Shown here one piece after another: positions 8,802 through 16,039 of a stretch of 64,000 bases of DNA (its first letter is position 1; every line of letters starts with the position of its first letter). The notes beneath the pieces are model-generated. The model was not told where the DNA came from. It saw nothing but the letters and a program-made list of their open reading frames with translations, and did not search any database. Origin of the DNA: Marinobacter changyiensis (lineage in GTDB: Bacteria > Pseudomonadota > Gammaproteobacteria > Pseudomonadales > Oleiphilaceae). The stretch covers positions 1-64,000 of the forward strand of contig NZ_VZZZ01000004.1 in the NCBI RefSeq assembly GCF_009193265.1, read 5' to 3'. The position numbers and the translations under genes are program-made.

Positions 8802-9065
8802 TTACTCCTCTTCCAGGCCGAATTGTTTATCGAGATTGTTCATTCTCCAGGCGTAGAAGAAGATCAGAACGATGAACGTCAGGATGGAACCCTGTTGGGC
8901 GAACCAGAATCCGAGGTCTGTACCGCCAAACTGGATACCTGCCAGCAGAGGACGGAAGAGAATAGCGCAACCGTATGACACGAATGCCCAAACGATCATA
9001 CAACCCAAAATTAGGCGAAGATTCGCCTTCCAGTACTTCACAGCGTTGTCAGCGTGTTCCGACAT
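8802..9065 (-). CDS. DUF4212 small subunit of the sodium/solute symporter
   Basis: This 87-residue protein has two hydrophobic helices (about 17-38 and 53-75) and a charged C-terminus ending LEEE. It matches the DUF4212 family, always found next to VC_2705-type symporters as their small subunit. The ATG has its own GGAGAG ribosome site. A possible 31-codon ORF with an even stronger ribosome site ends 17 bases inside this gene, in another frame, and could couple or attenuate its translation. Confidence 0.88.
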   Translation of the reverse strand: MSEHADNAVKYWKANLRLILGCMIVWAFVSYGCAILFRPLLAGIQFGGTDLGFWFAQQGSILTFIVLIFFYAWRMNNLDKQFGLEEE

Positions 9066-9144
9066 AACAGCTCTCCAGTGTTGTTATTTTGCACTTATGA
9101 CATTTCAGAGGGATGTTGTTGGTGGAAGAAAGTATTTTTTTCAT
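9049..9144 (-). CDS. Possible 31-codon leader ORF before the symporter genes
   Basis: An ATG at 9144 is preceded by GGAGGAG at ideal spacing and followed by AAA AAA ATA, a typical strong start. The product would be 31 residues, beginning MKKILSSTNN and ending CYVGTR, with a CHKC motif. Its stop lies 17 bases inside the DUF4212 gene in another frame, an arrangement typical of translational coupling. There is no signal peptide or membrane helix. It may be a regulatory leader peptide, a small protein, or a chance frame. Conservation in relatives would decide. Confidence 0.35.
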   Translation of the reverse strand: MKKILSSTNNIPLKCHKCKITTLESCYVGTR

Positions 9145-9287
9145 GTTCTCCTCCGACTTGTTACCTTCAAGACTTTACCGCGCAACAACTTTATAGATAT
9201 TGGCAAAAGGTCTAATTTTTCAGGGGTTACTGTGAAATCGAGCAAATTTATGTGACGGAGTTGGAGGTTATGGCTACAAGGTATTCA

Positions 9288-9995
9288 TTAGTGGCGGTTC
9301 ATGTCTTTCAGGCGCCGATAGAACCGTAGCTTTTCAGTCAGTTGCATCACGGTCGTAATATCAGCTTTCAGTGCCCGGCTGAGCGCCATTAACGTCAGCT
9401 CGGCTGTTGCCAAGGCATCCGCCGCCGCATGATGGCGGGCACTGATGTCAAGCCTGAAATGGTCGATCCAGTTATCCAGTCGGCCACGGTCCATCTCGGC
9501 TTCCGGGAACAGCGCCGGCATGAGATCGGCTACATCGATCCAGGTATGTTGCTGGGTATAGCCCAGGGTGTGTTTGAGGGATTTTTCCAGGAATTTCTGA
9601 TCAAAAGCAGAATGAAACGCCAACACCGGGTCGCCATTCATCCATTCCAGCAGGTATAGCAGGGCATCCTCCGTTTCATGCCCCTGCACCAGTGCTTCCG
9701 GGGTTATACCGTGGATCAGAACCGTTTCACTGATGTCAAGCTCTGGCCGCCTGAGGATCAGGTCGAACTGGTCGTGCAACGGAATTGAAAGTCCATCTAT
9801 GGCCACGGCACCGATGGCTATAACCTGGTCCTTCGCCGAGTTTAGGCCGGTTGTTTCGAGATCCAGAACGATAAGTCGACAGTCAGAGAGATGCTGCCCA
9901 CCAGCCACCTTGGGAGTTGGCAGGTGTTTCAGGTCATGGTGTTCTGCGGGGCCGGTCAGGCGCCGGTTTATCCAGTCTTTAAGTTGGTCGAGCAT
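9288..9995 (-). CDS. DnaQ-like DEDDh 3'-5' exonuclease
   Basis: This 235-residue nuclease has all DEDDh catalytic residues: D45 and E47 in LDLETTG, D132 in HSAFDQKF, and H189 with D193 in RHHAAADAL. The fold is that of the DNA polymerase III epsilon/RNase T family, but with about 35 extra N-terminal residues and no polymerase-binding tail, so it is not the replicative proofreader. It lies 15 bases after the CBS/DUF294 gene in the same operon. This pairing next to acetate-type symporters recurs in Pseudomonas and Vibrio relatives. Its substrate is unknown. Confidence 0.85.
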   Translation of the reverse strand: MLDQLKDWINRRLTGPAEHHDLKHLPTPKVAGGQHLSDCRLIVLDLETTGLNSAKDQVIAIGAVAIDGLSIPLHDQFDLILRRPELDISETVLIHGITPEALVQGHETEDALLYLLEWMNGDPVLAFHSAFDQKFLEKSLKHTLGYTQQHTWIDVADLMPALFPEAEMDRGRLDNWIDHFRLDISARHHAAADALATAELTLMALSRALKADITTVMQLTEKLRFYRRLKDMNRH

Positions 9996-10010
9996 GGCGA
10001 GGTCCGGTTA

Positions 10011-11924
10011 TCACAGCACATAGGCTGTCTCGAGTTTCTGTTGCAGACGCTGGGCCTGGCGGAAGGACTCCCGCAGAATGCGCCGGTCCAGTGGGTTCAG
10101 ATCATCCGGATTGATATAGTTCGACAAAGGTTGCTGTTTGGCCAGCTGCTCCTGATGGGTTCGCATGCGAATCAGCTGGATCAGACTGTATGCCTCCTTC
10201 CAGGCGCCCGCGTCCTGTCGATCAAAGGCACCCTTTTCAACCAGCCGATCCATTCGTTCGAGCGTATTGGGCTCTTCGATGCCATTGGCAAGCGCAAACA
10301 CCCTTACCGCTTCCACAAAAGGCGCCAGACCCTGTCGCTTCAGGTCCAGAGTGTTCTTCTCGCCATCGGGCGCGTAGCGGAACGTTCTGAACATGGTGAG
10401 TGGTGGACGTCGGGTGACGGCGTTCCCGGCCAGCATTTTCTGGAACAGGCCATTTTTCTGAATCCGGCTCACTATTTTTTTCAACAGGATGTCCAACGGT
10501 TTGTCAGGGCCGTATACCGCCCGCATATCGAGGAAAATACAGGAATACATCAGGTTTTGAGGAGTGGAAGCATCGATGAATCGGATAAACCACTCGTCCC
10601 ATTCACTGCTGCTCAGACACAGCTTGGGGTTGCTGGCCATAATGTTGCCTTTGCAGAGAGTAAAGCCGCATTCGGCCAGTTCGTGGTTAACCTTGTCGGC
10701 AAACGGCAGTAGCTTCTCCCGGACCTGGTCCTCGGTCATCCCGTCAGGCGTTTCAAACAGTATGCCGTTGTCCTGGTCGGTCAGCAGGGTTTGCTCCTGT
10801 CGGCCTTCACTGCCAAAGGTCAGCCAGGTAAACGGAATGCCCGGGTCATTCTTCTTGATATTCAGTTCAAGTACCCGTCGAACCGTTACGTCATTCAATG
10901 TGGTTATAATTTTGACGATCTGGCCGGAATCAGCCCCGTGGGCGAGCATGGTGTCTACCAGTCGCGAAACTTCACTGCGCAGGCTCACCAGCGTACGTAA
11001 ATGATTGGCTGTGCCGATAGTGCGGGCCAGGTTAACAAGACCCACACGCTGGAGTGAAAACAGATCGCGCTCGGAGACAACGCCGATCAGGCGATTTTCT
11101 GTGTCCACCACACATAAATGGGCAAAGTGGTGCTCTGCCATCAGTAACGCGGCGTCAAAGGCGTGGTCCGTGGAGGGCAGGGAGCGAGGGGCAGGAGTCA
11201 TAACCCTGCTTATCGGATCATCCAGGGTTGCCTGTTCCTCCGCTACCATGGTGCGAAGATCCCGGAGCGTGAATATGCCGATGGGATGGCGGTTATCATC
11301 GGTGATGATCATGCTGCCAACGTTATTCTCATGCATCCGGGCGACGACCTTTCGCACCGGTAGATCAGGCGAGCACACGATAGGATTGCGAATAGCAAAG
11401 CGGTCCAGCGGGGTATCCAGCGATGTAGTTGGACTAATGGATGCCATTGCGCTGGATTGGATATGCCGATTAACCTGGTCCAGGAGGCTACTGACCCCTC
11501 GCAGGCAGAAGTCGCGGAAAGGTTCACTTTCAGAGAAGAGGGTGACGAACCCCGCATGGTCAAGGCTCAGACAAAAGGTATCGCCGGAAGCACGGTGCAG
11601 TGTCCGGGTGGGACGCTCCCCGATCAGAGCTGCCAATGGGAAACACTCCCCCTGACTGATCTCGAATGTGGTCTCGGTCTGGCCGTCCGAAGTCTTGATC
11701 CGTTCACCCCGGATACGCCCTTGCTTGACGACGTTGAAGGTTTTGACAGTGCCGTCCTCCGGCGAAAGCACCACGTCTTCATCGGCATAATATTTCAGTG
11801 TCGCATGTTCGGCGAAGTGGGCGAGGTGATTGTCGTCCATACTGGTGAACGGCGCGTGCTCGCGAAGAAATGCCATGATGGCCCGTGTGTTCTGCGGGCG
11901 TATACTTTTGTCATTGTTTTCCAT
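10011..11924 (-). CDS. Cyclic-nucleotide-binding / CBS / DUF294 nucleotidyltransferase-like protein
   Basis: This 637-residue cytoplasmic protein has four parts: a cNMP-binding-like domain (about 20-145), a CBS pair (about 175-295) that usually binds adenine nucleotides, a DUF294 nucleotidyltransferase-like domain with GSEGRQE at 371-377 and acidic residues D383 and D385, and a DUF294 C-terminal helical domain. The GS...DxD pattern resembles GlnD-type nucleotidyltransferases, so it may modify a protein or nucleotide in response to energy state; no substrate is known to me. It is first in the minus-strand run with the DEDDh exonuclease and is divergent from smrA across about 140 bases. Confidence 0.85.
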   Translation of the reverse strand: MENNDKSIRPQNTRAIMAFLREHAPFTSMDDNHLAHFAEHATLKYYADEDVVLSPEDGTVKTFNVVKQGRIRGERIKTSDGQTETTFEISQGECFPLAALIGERPTRTLHRASGDTFCLSLDHAGFVTLFSESEPFRDFCLRGVSSLLDQVNRHIQSSAMASISPTTSLDTPLDRFAIRNPIVCSPDLPVRKVVARMHENNVGSMIITDDNRHPIGIFTLRDLRTMVAEEQATLDDPISRVMTPAPRSLPSTDHAFDAALLMAEHHFAHLCVVDTENRLIGVVSERDLFSLQRVGLVNLARTIGTANHLRTLVSLRSEVSRLVDTMLAHGADSGQIVKIITTLNDVTVRRVLELNIKKNDPGIPFTWLTFGSEGRQEQTLLTDQDNGILFETPDGMTEDQVREKLLPFADKVNHELAECGFTLCKGNIMASNPKLCLSSSEWDEWFIRFIDASTPQNLMYSCIFLDMRAVYGPDKPLDILLKKIVSRIQKNGLFQKMLAGNAVTRRPPLTMFRTFRYAPDGEKNTLDLKRQGLAPFVEAVRVFALANGIEEPNTLERMDRLVEKGAFDRQDAGAWKEAYSLIQLIRMRTHQEQLAKQQPLSNYINPDDLNPLDRRILRESFRQAQRLQQKLETAYVL

Positions 11925-12067
11925 GGTGCCGCCAAATCAGGACTTTGCATGCAGTGTAGTCCAGACATGAAATACAAATGAGCATTTTTGGCCTGGGAAT
12001 CGGTTTTCTTTATAGGCCGAAGAACCAATGGTAAGGTTTCAGCTCTTACGTTCTATCAGATACCGCT

Positions 12068-12649
12068 ATGACCACTAAAGATGAACGCCTTGATTTTTTG
12101 CAGGAGATGCAGGACGTCCGTCGCATCCGGCGGCCCAACCGCGCGGATATCAAAACCCCGCGGGAGCTTACGCCCGGTCATCTCGAACGCCAGCGTGCGG
12201 CGCTGGATCAGCCGAGGCGTGATACCAACCCGTTGACCGCTGATGCGGTAGAGCCGCTTACGGCCCACGATATCCTGAGCTGGCAGCGGCCTGGTATTCA
12301 GCACGGAGTGTTCCGAAAGCTCCGGCAAGGTCAGTACCCCATTGAAGCCCGGCTTGACCTGCACCGGATGACCGTTGATGAAGCCCGCCGGGAAGTTTTT
12401 GGCTTTGTTCAGGACTGTGTTCGTTACGGAGTAAGGTCCGTGCTGGTGCTGCATGGCAAAGGGGAACGAAATCCCGACAAAATCGCCCAGCTCAAAAGTT
12501 ACCTGGCCAAGTGGTTACCGGAACTGGACGACGTGCTTGCTTTTCATTCCGCCCAGAAACATCACGGCGGCACCGGTGCAGTTTATGTGATGATCCGTAA
12601 AAGTGACCATCAAAAGCAGCTTAACCGCGAAGCTCATGACAGCAGTTGA
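12068..12649 (+). CDS. smrA: Smr-domain protein (SmrA-like endonuclease)
   Basis: This 193-residue protein has a charged, probably extended N-terminal half and a C-terminal Smr domain (about 93-185). The two signature motifs are present: LDLH at 96-99 and HGKGE at 129-133. Smr domains nick DNA or cut RNA, and stand-alone SmrA proteins of this length are common in gammaproteobacteria. It is divergent from the DUF294 gene. The physiological role is unsettled in the family. Confidence 0.88.
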   Translation: MTTKDERLDFLQEMQDVRRIRRPNRADIKTPRELTPGHLERQRAALDQPRRDTNPLTADAVEPLTAHDILSWQRPGIQHGVFRKLRQGQYPIEARLDLHRMTVDEARREVFGFVQDCVRYGVRSVLVLHGKGERNPDKIAQLKSYLAKWLPELDDVLAFHSAQKHHGGTGAVYVMIRKSDHQKQLNREAHDSS

Positions 12650-12736
12650 TCTGTAGCAAAAAGCTTGCTTTCCGGCGCGATGAGATTTGAGCCAATATGT
12701 TCGTATTCCTCAACCCCTACACTTACGGAGTGCAGA

Positions 12737-12928
12737 ATGAAGAAACTCCTATTGATGATCGTGGTGACGTTGGCGCTTGTCGGTTGTAAAGACCGTGTTA
12801 TCTGGGACGACAAAGGAGCCGTCGAAAAGTCCACTCAGGACCGGAAAATCTGGGATTCAGAGGGCAAAATGGAGGGTGGTGAGCGAAAAATCTGGGATAA
12901 ATCGGACGGTGAACCGGTTGTTGAGTAA
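12737..12928 (+). CDS. Small lipoprotein with three R-x-I-W-D repeats
   Basis: This 63-residue protein starts at the ATG preceded by GGAG rather than at an upstream in-frame codon. It has a lipoprotein signal (MKKLLLMIVVTLALVGC, lipobox LVGC) with cysteine 17 as the anchor. The mature part is only 46 residues and carries three spaced copies of a motif: RVIWDDKG, RKIWDSEG and RKIWDKSDG. It is hydrophilic and rich in lysine, aspartate and glutamate. I know no named family. The residue after the cysteine is lysine, not the inner-membrane retention aspartate, so outer-membrane placement is likely. Confidence 0.7.
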   Translation: MKKLLLMIVVTLALVGCKDRVIWDDKGAVEKSTQDRKIWDSEGKMEGGERKIWDKSDGEPVVE

Positions 12929-12951
12929 AGACCAGACGAGATCAGCCACCC

Positions 12952-12957
12952 TATAAT
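12952..12957 (+). promoter_or_regulatory. Possible -10 box for the mtnBDC operon
   Basis: A consensus TATAAT lies 46 bases before the mtnB GTG start. The region 17 bases upstream (AGACCA) is a poor -35, so the promoter may need an activator, or the match may be chance. Confidence 0.35.
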
Positions 12958-13002
12958 AGAGCCATCGCCTATTCACATTTGCCTGTATTCAGAGGATAGC
13001 CA

Positions 13003-13629
13003 GTGTTTGACGTTACCCGCTATGCCACCGTCGCCCAGTCAATTATCGAGGCCGGTCAGTTCCTGTACCAGCGAGGCTGGTCTCCGGCCACCAGCAGTAA
13101 CTATTCCGCCCGAATTGACCGGGAGCATATCGCGATCACGGTATCCGGGCGCCATAAAGGCCAGCTCACGGCTGGCGACGTGATGGTGGTGGATCTTGCG
13201 GGCAACCCGGTACAGAGCGAATGCGGAGCGTCGGCTGAAACCCGGTTACATACGGTGCTTTATGAAGTGTTTCCCGAGGTTGGCGTGGTGTTGCATACCC
13301 ACTCGGTAAAAGCCACCGTCCTGAGCCGTATAACACCCGCCGGGGAACCGTTGGTGTTGAACGATTATGAATTGCAGAAGGCTTTTGACGGGGTGGATAC
13401 TCATGAGTCCACGCTGACCATTCCGGTATTCGATAATACCCAGGATATTGATAAGTTAGCGTTAACCACGCGGGACTGGTTCGCAGCGCACCCGGATCAG
13501 CCGGGGTATCTCATCCGTGGTCACGGACTTTATACCTGGGGTCGCACCATGTCAGACTGCCTGCGCCATATTGAAGCTTTTGAATTTTTATTCGAGTGTG
13601 AACTGGAAACCATGAGGGTTCTGCGATGA
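13003..13629 (+). CDS. mtnB: Methylthioribulose-1-phosphate dehydratase
   Basis: This enzyme of the methionine salvage pathway dehydrates 5-methylthioribulose-1-phosphate to the diketo compound used by MtnC. The 208-residue class II aldolase fold has the zinc ligands H98 and H100 in VLHTHS and H174 in RGHGLY. The start is GTG with AGAGGA 6 bases upstream. It overlaps mtnD by 4 bases, so the three mtn genes are translationally coupled. mtnA and the transaminase are not in this window. Confidence 0.93.
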   Translation: MFDVTRYATVAQSIIEAGQFLYQRGWSPATSSNYSARIDREHIAITVSGRHKGQLTAGDVMVVDLAGNPVQSECGASAETRLHTVLYEVFPEVGVVLHTHSVKATVLSRITPAGEPLVLNDYELQKAFDGVDTHESTLTIPVFDNTQDIDKLALTTRDWFAAHPDQPGYLIRGHGLYTWGRTMSDCLRHIEAFEFLFECELETMRVLR

Positions 13630-14186
13630 CGACACTGAGTATTTACCGGGAAGGCGATCCGGCACGGCCCGAGACTGTGACGGACGATCCGTCCCGGATT
13701 GCCGAATTGCTGCGGGAGCAGGGGGTTCGTTTTGAGCAATGGCCAACCCGCGATTTACCCGCCGATGCCAGCCAGGAGGAAGTGCTAAAAGCTTATGGGA
13801 GCGAAGTGGAAGGCCTGAAAGCGGAATGTGGCTTCCAGACCGCCGACGTTATCAGTCTCAGTGCGGACAATCCCCAGAAGGAGGCTTTTCGCAAGAAATT
13901 CCTTGATGAGCACACCCACAGCGAGGACGAAGTGCGCTTTTTCGTGCGTGGCCAGGGGGCGTTTTATCTGCATTTTGGCGAATGTGTATATGCCGTTCTC
14001 TGTCAGAAAAATGATCTGATCAGCGTGCCGAATGGCACCCGGCACTGGTTCGATATGGGGCCGGAGCCAGAGTTCACTGCCATCCGGCTTTTCACCAATC
14101 CGGAGGGTTGGGTGGCAGATTTCTCCGGTGAAGACATCGCAAGCCGGTTACCACGCTATGAACAACTGACAGGGGCGGCTGGATGA
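13626..14186 (+). CDS. mtnD: Acireductone dioxygenase
   Basis: This 186-residue cupin converts the acireductone intermediate plus oxygen to the 2-keto precursor of methionine and formate (iron form), or to a dead-end product with carbon monoxide (nickel form). The metal ligands are visible: H96, H98 and E102 in the HTHSEDE block, and H140 in NGTRHWF. It overlaps mtnB upstream and mtnC downstream by 4 bases each. Confidence 0.93.
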   Translation: MTTLSIYREGDPARPETVTDDPSRIAELLREQGVRFEQWPTRDLPADASQEEVLKAYGSEVEGLKAECGFQTADVISLSADNPQKEAFRKKFLDEHTHSEDEVRFFVRGQGAFYLHFGECVYAVLCQKNDLISVPNGTRHWFDMGPEPEFTAIRLFTNPEGWVADFSGEDIASRLPRYEQLTGAAG

Positions 14187-14875
14187 TCAGGGTAGTGCTG
14201 ACCGACATCGAGGGTACCACCAGCTCGATTTCCTTTGTGCATGAGGTGCTTTTCCCCTATGCCACCGAGCACATGGCTGAATTTGTCAGGGACAATGCCG
14301 CTGATAATCCGGCAGTCCGTGAGCAGCTGGATGCGGTTGCCAGACAATCCGGCCAACCGCCAGAAGATGTCGACAAGCTGGTGGATGTATTATTGAGCTG
14401 GATTCGTGAGGACCGCAAAGAGACGTCACTGAAAGCCCTGCAGGGCATGCTCTGGGAGCAGGGCTATCAAAAGGGCGCCTTCAAAGGCCATGTTTATCCC
14501 GATGCGGCCGAATATCTTACTCACTGGCATGATCGGGGCTTGCGCCTCTACGTATATTCTTCAGGCTCGGTCAAGGCCCAGAAACTGATCTTCGGTTTCA
14601 GTGAATTTGGTGACCTGACTCCGTATTTCAGTGGTTATTTCGATACGCGCATGGGCGCAAAGAAAGAGTCCGCTTCGTATCAGAACATCCTTGACGAGCT
14701 CGGGGTCGAGCCTGCCACGGTTTTATTTCTCTCGGATGTCGAGGCGGAACTTGAGGCAGCGGAAGCGGTGGGCATCAGGACCGCCTGGCTGGTCAGGGAG
14801 GGCGAGTTGCCGAAAACCAACCGCCCGGTGATGCGAGATTTTGCAGAAGTTGATGAGCTGCTTAAAGCGCGCTGA
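14183..14875 (+). CDS. mtnC: Enolase-phosphatase E1 of methionine salvage
   Basis: This 230-residue HAD-superfamily enzyme enolises and dephosphorylates the diketo phosphate made by MtnB, giving the acireductone for MtnD. Motif I is LTDIEGTTS, in which the usual second Asp is replaced by Glu as is normal for MtnC. Motif II is YSSGS, and the C-terminal acidic motif is FLSDVEAEL. It ends the three-gene mtn unit; a DUF3080 lipoprotein follows after 60 bases. Confidence 0.93.
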   Translation: MIRVVLTDIEGTTSSISFVHEVLFPYATEHMAEFVRDNAADNPAVREQLDAVARQSGQPPEDVDKLVDVLLSWIREDRKETSLKALQGMLWEQGYQKGAFKGHVYPDAAEYLTHWHDRGLRLYVYSSGSVKAQKLIFGFSEFGDLTPYFSGYFDTRMGAKKESASYQNILDELGVEPATVLFLSDVEAELEAAEAVGIRTAWLVREGELPKTNRPVMRDFAEVDELLKAR

Positions 14876-14935
14876 GCGATTTCTGAGGCTACTGGCTTAC
14901 CGGCAAAGGGTTCTCTGATCAACATCGGGGGTGCC

Positions 14936-15979
14936 GTGGTTTATACTCGAACAGGTTTTGGGTTCTTGTGTCTGTTAGTACTGGCGGGATGTAACCCCTT
15001 CGGCGCGCCTGATGACATGATGGAGGAGTATGTAGTACGCGTCGCCCGAGTGCTTGACCTGCCTGCGGAATTCTCTGATTTGCCTGCCGTCGAACCTTTC
15101 CCCCGACCCCGGGATCGCACGTTGGTGATCCCGGCTACCGAGCTGGGTATGCTCGACTTTCTGTCGCTCTATGGCTGCGAACTCCAGCGGGTGGTGGGTG
15201 AAAAGGCGTCGATCATGGGTCGGGTGATGCAGCCGTTGAACCGCTTGCGTTATGAAGTCCGTTTTATTGAAGCCGCCCGTGAATGCCTGCCGGACATTGA
15301 AAATGAAGAATTTGCATCGGATCTTCAAAAGGCGATCGAGAGTAAAGAACAATCCTTGCCCTTGGCTGTCTGGAACGCTACCTGGGGTGTTGAAGAAATG
15401 GAGTCGTTGTTTACGCTGGCCAAGGGCAGGCTACCGGTGGAATCCCGTGCTGGTGCTGAGCTGACAAACGATCTGAGGCGGTTGAATCAAACGGTTGCCG
15501 CTTTGAACGATGGCAACCTGGATCAGAATCTGGAGTATCTGGGCGCTGTGCATCAGCGCTGGCTGTCAGAGCACAAGGCGGGCCAGCTGATTAACAGTGC
15601 CCGGTTGCTGATCGCCAGACTCGCTGATGGGACTGCCTTGATGACCAAGCGCCTCGACTCAACACCCCTGTGTATTGGTGGCCAGCCCAATGCGCAGGCG
15701 AAGATCGTTCAATCAATGTTTTTCAGTGTGTATATCGAGAAGATCCAGCCATACCTGGCCTCCGTTCGCCGTCATCGGGACGCCCTGGTAACGCCGTTGA
15801 CCGAGCTTGCCCGGCAACAGCGTGAGGTGATGCCCGCAGGTTTTGAATCTTACTACCAGAACACGTTGAGCGTGACTGCCGAAGATGGCCTGTGGCAACG
15901 ATTGGATCTGGAGGTGCAGCAGCACACCGAAGCCTGGCAGGCACTGTTGGAGCAATGTGGTATGAGGCCTGTAGCGTAG
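14936..15979 (+). CDS. DUF3080 family lipoprotein
   Basis: This 347-residue protein begins at GTG and carries a lipoprotein signal with lipobox LAGC (cysteine 19). The rest is largely helical and soluble and fits the DUF3080 family of Marinobacter and Pseudomonas relatives, with function unknown. Conserved cysteines occur in YGCEL, RECLP and PLCIGG. It lies downstream of mtnC on the same strand but may have its own promoter. It converges with the GspE-like gene 60 bases on. Confidence 0.75.
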   Translation: MVYTRTGFGFLCLLVLAGCNPFGAPDDMMEEYVVRVARVLDLPAEFSDLPAVEPFPRPRDRTLVIPATELGMLDFLSLYGCELQRVVGEKASIMGRVMQPLNRLRYEVRFIEAARECLPDIENEEFASDLQKAIESKEQSLPLAVWNATWGVEEMESLFTLAKGRLPVESRAGAELTNDLRRLNQTVAALNDGNLDQNLEYLGAVHQRWLSEHKAGQLINSARLLIARLADGTALMTKRLDSTPLCIGGQPNAQAKIVQSMFFSVYIEKIQPYLASVRRHRDALVTPLTELARQQREVMPAGFESYYQNTLSVTAEDGLWQRLDLEVQQHTEAWQALLEQCGMRPVA

Positions 15980-16039
15980 GCCTGGAAAATGACAGAACCA
16001 GACCGTGAACGGGCGAGAAAGCAATAGCAAGGCGTCGCC

